Origin: Stomorhina lunata
Lineage: Eukaryota > Arthropoda > Insecta > Diptera > Rhiniidae
Length of the DNA: 64,000 nt
Direction: 5' to 3'
NCBI GenBank assembly: GCA_933228675.1
Contig: OW121743.1
Span: 108,867,468-108,931,467 of the forward strand
Part shown: positions 35,756 through 48,000 of the stretch, in pieces
How the letters are laid out: each line of letters opens with the position of its first letter
Numbering within the stretch: the stretch's first letter is position 1
Made by a program: the position numbers and the translations under genes
Notes under the pieces: generated by a model
What the model was told of the DNA's origin: nothing
Databases searched by the model: none
The model's input: the letters and a program-made list of their open reading frames with translations, nothing else

Positions 35756-36140
35756 ATATCCATAGCTTACGATTCAAATCATTTTTAACTATTTTCAGTG
35801 GCGCCATCTATCAGGAATTCATCGCACTAACTTAGAATCCTCCATCAAATCATTCGCAACAACTTTGCTAAAGCTATGCTATGATGATCAATTAATTCGT
35901 TTTGAGTAATTTCAGTGACTCCACCTGTGGGAAATTGATAATACTTACATAGAAACCTTCGTCGGCTCAGACTCTGCTAAAGATCATAGACTAATCAAAA
36001 GCACAGTTTATGTTTTAATTCGTTTTGAGTAATTTTCTGTGGCGCCACCTGACGGAATTCGGTTGTACCATTTTAATAATGTTCGTCGGCTCATGCGCAA
36101 CAACTTTTCTTAAGATCATAACATGATCACATGCATAGGT

Positions 36141-36525
36141 TACTATTCTATAAAGGACATACAGACAAACATTCATTTATATATATACATATATAGATAT
36201 ATGAAAGCTCATAAAAGTTTATATCAACAAGATAATTTAGTTCATAATAAAACGTGGTTTCAATTTTTAAAATCGGACGAAGAGTCTAAAGCTTTTCATA
36301 AACCGACAAGGCCATATATTACGTAGTTATATGGTAATATGGCACGTAAAGATTTTTTACAGAAATTAATTTTAAAAGTATTTTGTTTGCAATTGAAAAT
36401 GTTTGGAAAAAGTTAATTAACTTTTGTATATATTAACTGATATTAATAAGTAATATCTCGTTTTTTTTATATAGAACTATCTTTAAAAGACTGTATAAAA
36501 AAAAATAAGTTTTTATAAAAAAAAA
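36141..36525. other. Unique AT-rich DNA
   Basis: Short TATATATACATATATAG-type runs and no recognisable gene. The 67-codon frame here is not supported. Confidence 0.5.
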
Positions 36526-36531
36526 ACTTGA

Positions 36532-36567
<36 letters not shown>

Positions 36568-36878
36568 CCCCGACAACATTCCAATTGGAACAAGGGGTAC
36601 TTCTCTCAGACAATGAGCTGCATCCGATTCTATTTTTAAACTCATTGAAAGGGACCTACGTTTTAACGCCGGCTCCGAACGGCGAATGCATTAGTTAGAG
36701 AAGTTTTTCATAGCCTAATACTCAATAACCAGTGGCTAGCTGAGTTATGAGGTGAACCGCCGCTTTTTTTAAAATTTATTTTTTTCAAGTGAATCTGGCC
36801 GGGGATTGAACTTGGGCCTCTGGTATGCTAGGCGGATGTCTTACCTACTATACCACGGCGGTTCACACTTGAAATAAT
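36526..36878 (-). mobile_element. tRNA-derived SINE, full-length copy with 12-bp target duplication
   Basis: Perfect direct repeats ACTTGAAATAAT flank it at 36526-36537 and 36867-36878. The SINE (36538-36866, minus strand) starts GTGAACCGCCGTGGTATAG, has B box GTTCAATCC (36803-36811), the same body as the copy at 931-1242, and ends in an (AT)n tail of about 26 bp next to the target repeat. In other copies the tail is ATT-rich, so tail sequence varies by copy. Confidence 0.9.
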
Positions 36879-37129
36879 TGCTTTTAAATTTTAAAGAAAA
36901 AAAAAAAATTTTACGAAAAAATTATAAAAAAACAAGCGAAACTTTTGATAAAAACTTACCTAATTTAATATAAGCCCTATGCTTACAGCTTGTAAAACCT
37001 TGATCCCTTGACTTTACAAAACTGTTTAAAATGTTTAAATCACGTTGCAGATGTGAGAGTTGGAGGTACTCAAGTGCTACGACCTACTCGAAAAAGTTTT
37101 TTTTGCGAATATTTCGAAATTTTGCATGT

Positions 37130-37240
37130 GGTTGGAAATCTTTGAAAATGGAGCGCTGGATCCATACTCTACCAGAAAGATTGCAAAAAGTAGTGGCTAA
37201 CAATGGACAATACTTTGAATTATGTATCAACTTATTTTGA
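37130..37240 (+). pseudogene. Mariner transposase C-terminal remnant
   Basis: The frame at 37031-37240 ends MERWIHTLPERLQKVVANNG followed by QYFE, the typical mariner C-terminal stretch (LPERWQKVV..NGQYFE). The upstream part of the same frame shows no transposase similarity, and no inverted terminal repeats were found, so only the 3' tip of an element survives. Confidence 0.7.
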
Positions 37241-37398
37241 TTAAATTACTTATCCCAAAGTAAAAGTTTTTTTTTTTTTTTTAATTAAAAATTTCATGAT
37301 CTAAGGGTTAAATAGTTAATTCCCTCATTTCACTTAAAATAATATCCATTACAATTTTTTCATAACTTATATATATACATAATGCCACTTTTACAACT

Positions 37399-37540
37399 CG
37401 CACAGTGTCGTAAAAAAATGGACGAAAGAAAAATTTGTTACATAAATGAAATTGTGTCCCGTAAGACAAACGAATTTTTTTAAGAACTACATTTTTTAAG
37501 ATGTTTTTATTACTTTTTACAGGAATCTCGACACTGTGCG
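37399..37540. mobile_element. Small inverted-repeat element
   Basis: Perfect 12-bp arms CGCACAGTGTCG (37399-37410) and CGACACTGTGCG (37529-37540) enclose 118 bp without coding potential. The outermost CACAGTG equals the RSS heptamer, a motif shared with Transib ends, but no 5-bp target duplication is visible, so assignment to Transib is speculation. Confidence 0.45.
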
Positions 37541-38562
37541 TTATAGGCTTATTTTAATTTTAATATGAACTACAAAACAACCTTGAGAATACGCAAAAGC
37601 TTATCTTCCATAATTTTATTCACATTTTTAATATTTCTTCAATAAGTCCTTTGTAAACACACACATACACACTTATATTATAAACTCATACTTATACAAT
37701 GAGGGATATCCCTCATATGCTGCTGCTGTGTCATTGTTAGCAATATCGTTACATTTTCTTGTTCTTGCTCGCTCCTTTTTAATTTTTTTTTTTGCAAAAT
37801 TCTCACACGCAATGCATGCGTGATTTTGCCAATAATAAGCGGGCCATATGACCGCAGGAGCTTTACGAGGCCATCATTTGTTTTATAATTAATTTCATTT
37901 TCAGCATCATGTCACCACATTATAGTGGGGGCACAAAGTTGACTGAACAAAAATTTAAATACGTTTTTAATGATACGACTTGTAGCATGTTGTTATTGTA
38001 CTACAACTACTTCTCAGGCAACTCTGTTGCTGCGGCTGTTGCTCCACTCTTACTCTTATTTCAATTTTCAGTGCAAGTATCTGAAATGCGTTTCGTTTTG
38101 GAATTTTCCTTTTTGTTAATGCATCTTTGAACCTTAAATTAAATATTTGAATAAAGTATTTCCAAAAGTTTAAATAAAAAACCACATGAATTCTTTCAGT
38201 TGCAATTCAGTTTAACGCGTTGCAAATGTAGAGCGCGAAATGAAAATAAATATTTAAATTAAATTATAGGAGAAAGAAGAATTATTGTAGAGAAATGATA
38301 AGATTTTCGTTTTCCTTTTCAAAGTGCAAAAAGAAATTGTGAGTTGTTGAGGTAGAATTACGCAAATGGATTTCTTGAAGTTGGGTGAGTTGTTGAGGTA
38401 ATATTCTTTAAATGCATTATTTAATTACGCCTTTACAATTGTTATGTAAATTCCATTAATGTCATTTTGCTTTTTAAATGATTTTCTTTAACGAGTAAGA
38501 GTAAAAATTGGTTAAAATGAAAAAAATTTAAAAATTTATTTAAACAGAAATATTAATCAAAG
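37541..38562. other. Unique DNA, no gene recognised
   Basis: Includes CACACATACACAC runs and TGCTGCTGCTG (37720-37730), plus a TTGTTGAGGTA direct repeat near 38345 and 38391. Frames at 37909-38130 and its antisense are low-complexity shadows with no domain. Confidence 0.5.
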
Positions 38563-38564
38563 TC

Positions 38565-40155
38565 TTATTAAACGCAAATTTTGATTGTAAAAAAATTTTA
38601 CTAAAGTCAAATTTTGAACAAAATTTTACTAAAGACAAATTTTTAACAAAAATTAAATCAAGACAAATTTTGATCAAAATTTTACTTAAGACAAATTTTG
38701 ATCAAAATCTTACTAAAGAAATATTTTGATCAAAATCTTACTAAAGAAATATTTTGATCAAAATTTTACTAAAGAAATATTTTGATCAAAATTTTACTAA
38801 AGAAATATTTTGATCAAAATTTTACTAAAGAAAAATTTTGATCAAAATTTTACTAAAGAAAAATTTTGATCAAAATTTTACTAAAGAAAAAGTTTGATCA
38901 AAATTTTACTAAAGAAAAAGTTTGATCAAAATTTTACTAAAGAAAAATTTTGATCAAAATTTTACTAAAGAAAAATTTTGATCAAAATTTTACTAAAGAA
39001 AAATTTTGATCAAAATTTTACTAAAGAAAAATTTTGATCAAAATTTTACTAAAGAAAAATTTTGATCAAAATTTTACTAAAGAAAAATTTTGATCAAAAT
39101 TTTACTAAAGAAAAATTTTGATCAAAATTTTACTAAAGAAAAATTTTGATCAAAATTTTACTAAAGAAAAATTTTGATCAAAATTTTACTAAAGAAAAAT
39201 TTTGATCAAAATTTTACTAAAGAAAAATTTTGATCAAAATTTTACTAAAGAAAAATTTTGATCAAAATTTTACTAAAGAAAAATTTTGATCAAAATTTTA
39301 CTAAAGAAAAATTTTGATCAAAATTTTACTAAAGAAAAATTTTGATCAAAATTTTACTAAAGAAAAATTTTGATCAAAATTTTACTAAAGAAAAATTTTG
39401 ATCAAAATTTTATTAAAGAAAAATTTTGATCAAAATTTTACTAAAGAAAAATTTTGATCAAAATTTTACTAAAGAAAAATTTTGATCAAAATTTTACTAA
39501 AGAAAAATTTTGATCAAAATTTTACTAAAGAAAAATTTTGATCAAAATTTTACTAAAGAAAAATTTTGATCAAAATTTTACTAAAGAAAAATTTTGATCA
39601 AAATTTTACTAAAGAAAAATTTTTATCAAAATTTTACTAAAGAAAAATTTTACTAAGGAAAAATTTTGATCAAAATTTTACTAAAGAAAAATTTTGATCA
39701 AAATTTTACTAAAAAAAAATTTTGATCAAAATTTTACTAAAGAAAAATTTTGATCAAAATTTTACTAAAGAAAAATTTTGATCAAAATTTTACTAAAGAA
39801 AAGTTTTAATCAAATTTTTACTGAAAACAAATTTTGATCAAAATTTTACTACAGACAAGTTTTGATCAAAATTTTACTTAGGGCAAATTTTTATCAAAAT
39901 TTTGCTTAAGACAAATTTTGATCAAAATTTTTCTAAAGACAAATTTTGTTCAGAAATTTACTAAAGACAAATTTTGTTCATTATTTCCCTAAAAGCATAT
40001 TTTGTTCAAAATTTTACTAAAAACAAATTTTGATCAAAATTTTTCATTAGTAAAATTTTACTATGGAAAAATTTTGATCAAAATTTTACTACTGATAAAT
40101 TTTGATCAATAATTTTCCTAATGAAAAATTTTGAATAAAATTTTACTAAACACAA
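38565..40155 (+). repeat. 28-bp GATC-centred AT satellite array
   Basis: The unit is GATCAAAATTTTACTAAAG followed by AAAAATTTT, 28 bp. The perfect 18-nt palindrome AAATTTTGATCAAAATTT spans each unit junction. Units from about 38800 to 39790 are nearly identical, with one short unit at about 39640. Both edges (38565-38700 and 39810-40155) are diverged (ACTAAAGACAAATTTTG variants). About 55 units in all. Part of the same AT-satellite vocabulary as the 31-bp arrays. Confidence 0.95.
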
Positions 40156-41884
40156 TATATAAGTTGGTAGATGATTCATATTCTCATTGACTCATTGAAA
40201 GCTTTTATATAGTAAAATTATTTAGTTGCATTGTTTTATGTATTTTTCAATTATGTAGTTCCTGTAGTTCCTATGTTGCTCACCTAAAGTAATTAGGATA
40301 AAATATATAATTTTGAATAAGCTCATATGTAAGTTGTCCCCTTAATTTGAAGTAAGTACGAGCAATTCTGACTCAATTTAATATTCTTAACCAAAAAAAA
40401 AAACTTTAAAGGTTTTTAAAAATTGCGACCTAACTAAATGCAAAGAATTGCACTTAATTTTTTTTAATACAATACATATACAATATACATATCTCCATAG
40501 CCCATTGTTTTCTGGTTTTGTCACTGTAAAGTGTTACCCTTGACAGGTTATGCTGCAACCAACGATACAGTAGTAACACGACTGCCAAATAGACCCCTGC
40601 AGGTGCGATAGACACAGGGTGTATGATTGCGTGAGTTGCCCACATAGGCTTAAAATAATACAAATACATACGTACCTACATAAGTTATGTACTGACAAAT
40701 AAATATACCTATAAATTCGTATATTTCAACTCAAACGTTTCCTGCCCATAGTAATTTCATATAAACATATATACCAACATTGTTGCACACTTGGTTGCAT
40801 CTACCAGCAACAGCAACAATTGCAACAAAAAACAATAATACGTAGAGTATTACTTGTATGAGCTTTGCAGTGTCACGCGTTACTGTTGTAAAATTGTTGT
40901 TGTGTTTGTTGCTTTTTTCATTGTAGCTTGCGTTGTTGCAGCAAAATATTGCCATAATGTCAAGTCAATAAAAGTTATTTTTTGTTGCTGTTATTGCTTT
41001 ATGTTGTAGTACGTGTATGAATGTGTTGCACATCTCCCTCACTTTTATTTTTATTAATATATTTTTTTTAATTTGCAATATAAATATATAGTATGTGCAA
41101 CATTTACTTATCCACGACAATAAAATGGTTTTATTTTGGTGACAAACGAACAGAAAATAAAATTGTCCATAAAATAAAAATGAGTTTTGTTTTGTTTTAA
41201 TTCGCACGTAAAAATAAAATTTGTGGTGTTTTTTAATTAAATATTCGCACACGCACATGGCAAAAAAAAAAACAAAAAAGAAAGAGTCAAATAACTGCCT
41301 GACTTTTATACAGGAACGGGCCCAGATGTACTTCATGTAAATGGCTGAATGTATCTGTGTGTAAATGAACCAATGTAACGGCTGTTGCACTACAACACCG
41401 GAGATATGAGCTGAAATTATGCGACAGGAGCAGCAGCACTAGTAAGATCGGTCCAACAAAGAGGACTGGTTTGAAAGATTGGAGGGGGATATTATGCTTG
41501 TGCATTTATGGTTTAATTTATGGTAATTTCATTAAGTCGGGTTATATGGAAAAAATATCAACACATCCACAATCACTTAAGCATTTCAACGTGTGTAAAT
41601 TAATAAAATGTGCGTTTGCAAATTAAAGTTACATGTACTCAAGTAGAAATATATAGATAACTAAGGACTGCGATAAGCTTAACTAGTTAAGATATGCTAA
41701 AAATTCTAGAAATGGTGATAAAATAGACTGAATGAACCTGGCATTGTATGGGCCTATTTGCAACTTGCAGCTAAAATTACAAATTTTTTTTAAAAAAATA
41801 TACATACACGCAACCAAAATCCAATTTATAGCAACATAATATAAAAAAAATAAGATAAATACAAATATTTTTTTGTGAAAATTT
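40156..41884. other. Unique DNA, no gene recognised
   Basis: CAACA/TGTTG-rich patches (40795-40960) and ordinary AT-rich sequence. The longest frame (40965-41390 minus, 141 codons) is F/I/Y/K-rich with no domain, and another frame of similar character overlaps it at 41287-41505. Not called as genes. Confidence 0.5.
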
Positions 41885-42868
41885 TTCAATAAAAACTACT
41901 TTCTATTGAAAATTTTCGATAAAAATATTTTTCTATACAAAAATTTTCTATAGAAAAATTTTTGATAAAAATATTTTTCTATAGAAAAATTTTTGATAAA
42001 AATATTTTTCTCTAGAAAAATTTTTGATAAAAATATTTTTCTATAGAAAAATTTTTGATAAAAATATTTTTCTATAGAAAAATTGTTAAGAAAAATATTT
42101 TTCTAAAGAAAAATTTTTGATAAAAATATTTTTCTATAGAAAAATTTTTGATAAAAGTATTTTTTATAGAAACATTTTTGATAATATAATTTTCTATAGA
42201 AAAATTTTTGATAAAAATATTTTTCTATAGAAAAATTTTTGATAAAAATATTTTTCTATAGAAAAATTTTTGATAAAAATATATTTCTATAGAAAAATTT
42301 TTGATAAAAATATTTTTCTATAGAAAAATTTGTGATAAAAATATTTTTCTATAGAAAAATTTTTGATAATATTTTTATTAAAAATATTTGTCTATCGAAA
42401 AATGTTTGTTAAAAATATTTTTCTATAGAAAAATTTTTGATAAAAATATTTTTCTATAGAAAAATTTTATGATAAAAATATTTTTCTATAGAAAAATTTT
42501 ATGATAAAAATATTTTTCTATAGAAAAATTTTATGATAAAAATATTTTTCTATAGAAAATATCGGTATTCATATTCATATAGAAAAATTTTTGATACAAA
42601 TATTTTTCTATAGAAAATTTTTTGATAAAAATATTTTTTTATAGAAAAATTTTTGATAAAAATATTTTGTTAAAAATATTTTTCTATAGAAAAATTTTTG
42701 ATAAAAATATTTTTCTATAGAAAAATTTTTGATACAAATATGTTTCTATAGAAAAATTTTTGATAAAAATATTTTTCTATAGAAAAATTGTTGATAAAAA
42801 TATTTTTCTATGAAAAAACTTTTAGTAAAATATTTTTCTATAGAAAAATTTTTGATAAAAAAAAAATT
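41885..42868 (-). repeat. 31-bp palindromic AT satellite, reverse orientation
   Basis: Unit ATTTTTCTATAGAAAAAT followed by TTTTGATAAAAAT, the reverse complement of the 4386-9335 unit; about 31 copies with some irregular ones (for example 42370 and 42555-42580). It directly abuts the hexamer microsatellite at 42870. Two arrays of one satellite in opposite orientation 33 kb apart imply inversion or independent seeding. Confidence 0.93.
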
Positions 42869-42869
42869 T

Positions 42870-43378
42870 TTTGATATTAATACTGATACTAATACTGATA
42901 CTAATGCTGATGCTAATACCGATACTAATACTTACACTGATGCTAATACAGATGCTAGTAGTTAAACTGATATATCTGATTCCCGTGCTGATAAAAATAC
43001 TGACACTACAGACTTTAATGCTGATACCAATACTAATACTGATACTTATACCGACACTTGTACTGATTCTAATACTGATACTAATATACTACTATACCAA
43101 TACTGATACTAATACTGATATGAATACCGTATTAATACTGATAGTATTACTTATACCAATACTGATATTAATACTAATACGAACACTAATAATACAGATA
43201 CCTATACTGATATGAATGCCGACACTAGTACTCATACTGATACAAATATTGATACTCATACTGATAACAATACTGATACTAATAATATTACTTATACTAA
43301 TAATTATACTGACACTAATACTGATCATGTTACTGACATTAATACTGCAACCGGTACTAATACTAATCAAAATACTTT
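42870..43378 (+). repeat. Hexamer/dodecamer microsatellite (GATACTAATACT)n
   Basis: About 500 bp of imperfect GATACTAATACT repeats with TGCTGA, ACCGAT and CATACT variants. Because the period is divisible by three it yields open frames rich in I/L/M, TDTN or S/I; these are artefacts. Confidence 0.93.
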
Positions 43379-44111
43379 CCATTTGCATATAAAAGAACCT
43401 TCTAGATACACTTAAAAAGGCACTATACTGCATTACCAACCTATACTACATTTCCCGCACTAACTCCAGATGAATTTCCAAAGGATTTTAAATATACATA
43501 TCGCTACTTTAATATAGAAAAGCCCTAACTAATATTTTTCTTACATTACAGGAGAGAGAGAAAAAACTAAATAAAGTCTTAAGTTTTGAAGATACAGATA
43601 TTTTTTTTATACGCATTTTTTTACTAAATTCTCTAAAGTATTAAATACTATAATAATGTTTTTAAAATTGAAAGACTTTTATTAAATTATATTAGATAAA
43701 GCTTTAAAAAGAAATTTAAATGAAAAATGACTTAGGGGCTTTCTATATTAAAGTAACGATATGTATAATTTTACTTATCCCAGTCCTTTTATGAATATTT
43801 AAGCAGTTAAATGTGATAAAAATTTCAATCTACCTACACAACTCACACTCATTTTATATGTAGGCGTGTAGGTATAAATTATAACATTAGGTTTAATCTA
43901 GGAAAAAGGGTTCTAAGTTTTAAATTAATTTAATTTATTTTAGCATTTTACAAAAAAATAAGCACAATTTCCTTTAAAATAACTAAACACATTATGCAAA
44001 AAAAAACATAACTTAATTGCTTGTGACGATTAAAATGGGAGGATCACTCAAAAAAATTGTATTCTATTCATTATGAAATATGAAATTTTCATACATATTT
44101 ATTTTCACTCT
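43379..44111. other. Unique AT-rich DNA
   Basis: No gene, terminal repeat or tandem repeat recognised. Confidence 0.5.
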
Positions 44112-44738
44112 CCCAGTAAAAAATATATGGATTAATCCATAATCGAGCAATAAAGGAGTAATGACTTGTTCATCCATTTGGAGTAATAAGCGAGCTATCG
44201 ATACTTTTTATTTTGTTTTGTTGTTTATGCCTCGCTTAATACTCCAAATGGATCAACAAGGGATGCATCAGTTAGTTTTTTTTTTCTTTGACATAACAAA
44301 AAAATATTTTGCTCAAATTAAATTGGAATGGATCAAAAAATAAACAAATAAAATTTTTTTTACTTTTTTTTCTGTAATTGGTGAATTTTTAATTGCATGT
44401 TTTAAATAATATATTACGCGTTGTCTTTTCTTTAATTTTCTTGCAGAAGCACTTAAAGACAAATCAATATTTTCTTATTTTTGTAAAAAATAACCAAACT
44501 TGTATTTTATATGAATGTTTACTCCCTTTATGCTCCTTTAGGAGACCAAAAGGATTACTCCCTCTGTCGTCATTTTCAAGACTAAAGGGAGTACTCCATA
44601 AGGAGCTTAAAAGGAGTACTCGTGTCTGCGGACATGCTGTGTTAAAAATCCTATGAGTTTCGGAGTTTTATGGAGTAATCCATTACTCGCAAAGGAGCGC
44701 TCCAAGAGTACTCTTTGGATGATCCTATTTTTACTGGG
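44112..44738. mobile_element. MITE-like element, 627 bp, with internal hairpin and GGAGTA motifs
   Basis: The left end CCCAGTAAAAAATATATGG (44112) pairs with the right end CCTATTTTTACTGGG (44724-44738). Internally, CATCCATTTGGAGTAATAAG (44171 on) pairs with its near-complement at 44231-44254. Motifs GGAGTACTCC, GGAGTAAT, GGAGCGCTCC and AGAGTACTCT recur at 44155-44710. No transposase. The element has no clear target duplication. Confidence 0.65.
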
Positions 44739-44941
44739 CTATAACTAGTTAACATGAGTATAATGGATTTGATATTTGAAAATATTAAACTTTTCAAGAA
44801 AATCGAACCTTTTCATTAAAAGCAATGCGCTTTTCGAAACGTTTTATGTAGAATCGTCTTACGAACTTCGTAATTAAAGGAGTTTTTGATTTCAAATATT
44901 GAAAACCAGAAGTAATTTATATGTTACTTTCCGAGAAACTT

Positions 44942-44958
44942 TTATATTTTGAAGTTAT
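44942..44958. repeat. Target-site duplication, 3' side of the LINE
   Basis: TTATATTTTGAAGTTAT, 17 bp, identical to 50183-50199. Marks the 3' insertion joint of the element read on the minus strand. Confidence 0.95.
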
Positions 44959-45081
44959 TTATTTTTTTTATTTATTAGAAATTATATAAAACAATAAATG
45001 AAATTATATAATGAGGCAAAAGAGTGCGAGCAACTAGGCCTTCGACTCTAGGAATATTAATTTAGGTTACAATATAGATAA

Positions 45082-48000
45082 TTAAATCTTATTTAATAAT
45101 TTGCATTGTTTGAGAAAATCGTATAATATTTGTATATTAGAAAGGCAAGAATCGGTAAGCAACGAGCTAGGTTTAGTTGTTCCAAATAGAGAAGTTCTTT
45201 GAGGTTCATACAATGGGCATGCGTCTAGGAAATGGTGTACTGACTGATTACAGTTGCATATGTTGCATACTGGCATATTACTTTTGTTTAGTATGTATTG
45301 GTGAGTGATAGATGTGTGCCCAAGTCTCAATCTGGTAAATATCTGCATTTGATATCGGGACGTGTTTGATGGGTATATTGTTTTATTTCCAAAAGGATTG
45401 GAAATTTTGTATAAATGGTTGTAGGTCGCCCAATTATTGTTCTTCAGAGTACTAAAATGGTTTGTTATAATGTATCGCATGTCAATATTTTCTTGTGTTT
45501 GGAATGTAAGAAGAGGAAATCTTTTAGCATCTCTGGCAGTAATGTCGGCAGCTTCATTCCCAGGAATATTGATGTGACCTGGAACCCACATAATGCGGAG
45601 TTTGTTTGGATGTTTTATAAGAAGACTTCGAATTTCGGAGATTAAAAGTCCAGAATTGTTTACGTTAAGTACGGCATCTATTGTTGATTTACTATCTGTG
45701 CATATAATAAACTGACCTCTTTGTTTAGAACAATGTTCTAAAGCAAGTTTTATAGCTAAAGCTTCAGCGGTAAATATACTGCAGTGTGTTTCCAAAAAAC
45801 CGTGGTACAAAACAGAGAAATGTTGATCTACAATTCCAAATGAAGTAACATGATCGGTTTTAGAACCATCGGTGAAAATAAGTTTCCAACCATTTGAAGA
45901 TGTGGAATTTTTTATAGACTGGAAAATTTGTTGATATATAATAGGTGGTGAAGAGTTTTTTGGAAAAGTTTGAAGATCCAGAATGAAGGACGAATGTTTT
46001 AGATTCCACCAAGGTTCCTTACTACTTCTTAACAACAATGGGTAGGTATTTGGAAAAAGTTTTTTAGCATGCTGAATACATCTGTGTATAGTAGATGGCC
46101 TTTTGCAGGTTCGTTTTTGTTTTAACGTGTTTTTTACAAGTCTAATAATGTTCGGATTATTAGATATAAAAAGTTTTGGGATAAGACTTAATTCACTGAA
46201 ATATACACGTTCAGCTATAGAGGGAAATCCAGCTTCGGTGAGCATGTTTTTTGTGTTTGTAGTGCGGAAAGCTCCCAGTGAACATCTTATTGCAGCATGA
46301 TAAGGTGAAAGTAACTTTTGTAAATTCTTTTTTGGACATCGTCCAAATATATAAAGACCATAGTCGATCTTAGACAATATGAGTGATTTGGTTATGTTAA
46401 GGAGCGTGTTGGTGTGAATTGAACATTTTTTGGAAGATAGGTATTTGATGATGTTTAAACGAAGAAAGAGGTCTTTACGGAGTATACTACAGTGGTGTTG
46501 AAAGTTGAAGTGATTATCAAATATTACTCCCAAAATTCTTAGTTCGGAGACATGTTCAATCGTGTTGTTATTGTAATGGAGGCTTGGAGGATTGCAATGT
46601 TTTTTGTTGCAGATATGTAGAATTTTACATTTTTCCAATGAAAGTTTAGCACCTGATATATTTGACCATTCTTGGATATCGCGAAGAAGGTTTGAAAAGG
46701 CTGTTTCTACACGTACTGGGTCATTGTTTTTCGTAAAAAAGATAGCATCATCGGCGTATAGCGAGTGTTCTATTATTTTATATTTAGATGCAATTATACT
46801 TATTTTGTTAAAGGCAATAAGAAATAAAACCACCGACAGGGGAGACCCTTGAGGTATTCCATTACTTAGTGGAAAAAAATCTGATAAAGTTGAATTAATA
46901 CGAACTCTTATTTTACGATTTGTTAAGAAAGCTTTGACAATAGAATACATTTTATTTCCAACCTTCCAGTTTCTTAGCTCTTGGAGAGCAATATGAACAC
47001 CGATACGATCAAAGGCTCTTTCAAAATCCGTAGATAGGATTGAAACGTGATTTTTATGTGATAAAGCTTGTGAGACAAAGTGATTAATATGAAGTAGGGC
47101 ATCCGTAGTAGATTGATTTTTCTTAAAGGCAACTTGGTTTGGATGAATGAGATTGTTTCGTAAAGCAAACCACATTAGTCGTACAGCTATCACTTTTTCA
47201 AAGACTTTTCCAATACAAGGCAATAAAGAAATTGGTCTGTAGCTACTAATCGTCTCAATTGGCTTTTTTGGTTTTTGAATAGGTAGAATTATTGCATTAC
47301 GCCAATTTTGAGGGTATATTCCACAAATAAAAATGTTGTTGTAAAGGGATAAAATTCTATCTTTCAAACAAGGTGGTAAGTTTTGCAACATGGGGTACGG
47401 AATTTTATCATAACCAGGAGTTTTCCCTTTGGCATTAGATAATACATTTTCTAGTTCTATGTGACTTATTGGCTTTTCAATATCTTTGGCATCACTTGAT
47501 AAGCTGAGGTTGTTGTAAGGCAATGACAATATTTCAGATTTTTTTGTTGAAAAACAAGTTTGAAAATGTTCGTCTTGTGAAAGATTCGACCAAAAAGCAC
47601 CGAAGTTGTTGGCGATGTCCATAGATGAAGTGAGTATTTGATTATCTTTTTTAATGAAACGGAAAGTGTTAAATGTTTTGTTTCCGACTAGAGTCTTAAT
47701 ATCATTCCAAATCCTTTTGGAGTTTGAGGAGGGGCTTATCGATGCAGTAAACTTTTTTAATGATTCGGCTTTAGCTAATTTAACATTTTTTTTGAAAAAA
47801 GCGTTAGCTTTTTTATAATTTAATAGGCTTTCGACAGACCTTTTTTGAGCAAAAAAATGCCATTTATCTTGTTTATCTTTTCTTAATTTGTTAAGGTATG
47901 GATTCCACCACGGTACAGAGTGTTTAAAACGAGAAGGATTACTATGTGGTATTGAGATATTAGCCGCAGATCGTATTATTTTTTGTATTTTTGAAGCTTC

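Larger units (their letters stand above)
34481..36140 (+). repeat. 110-125-bp minisatellite interrupted by a LINE fragment
   Basis: Units lie on both sides of 34795-35755. Landmarks: GGCGCCATCTGG near 34712, GGCGCCATCTATC near 35800, GACTCCACCTGTGG near 35917 and GGCGCCACCTGACGG near 36041 (spacing about 120). The two left units share ATCATTTTATTCACTTTGT and GATCAAATGCATATTT at a spacing of about 110. Shared phrases include CGTCGGCTCATGC and AACAACTT..CTTAAGATCATA. About five to six units in all, diverged. Confidence 0.8.

Noticed and set aside
40965..41505. 141-codon and 72-codon minus-strand frames
   Set aside because: Overlapping frames of hydrophobic low-complexity composition; no recognised domain or codon bias.
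42871..43439. Open frames of 67-115 codons rich in I/L/M, T/D/N or S/I
   Set aside because: Direct translation products of the GATACTAATACT microsatellite.
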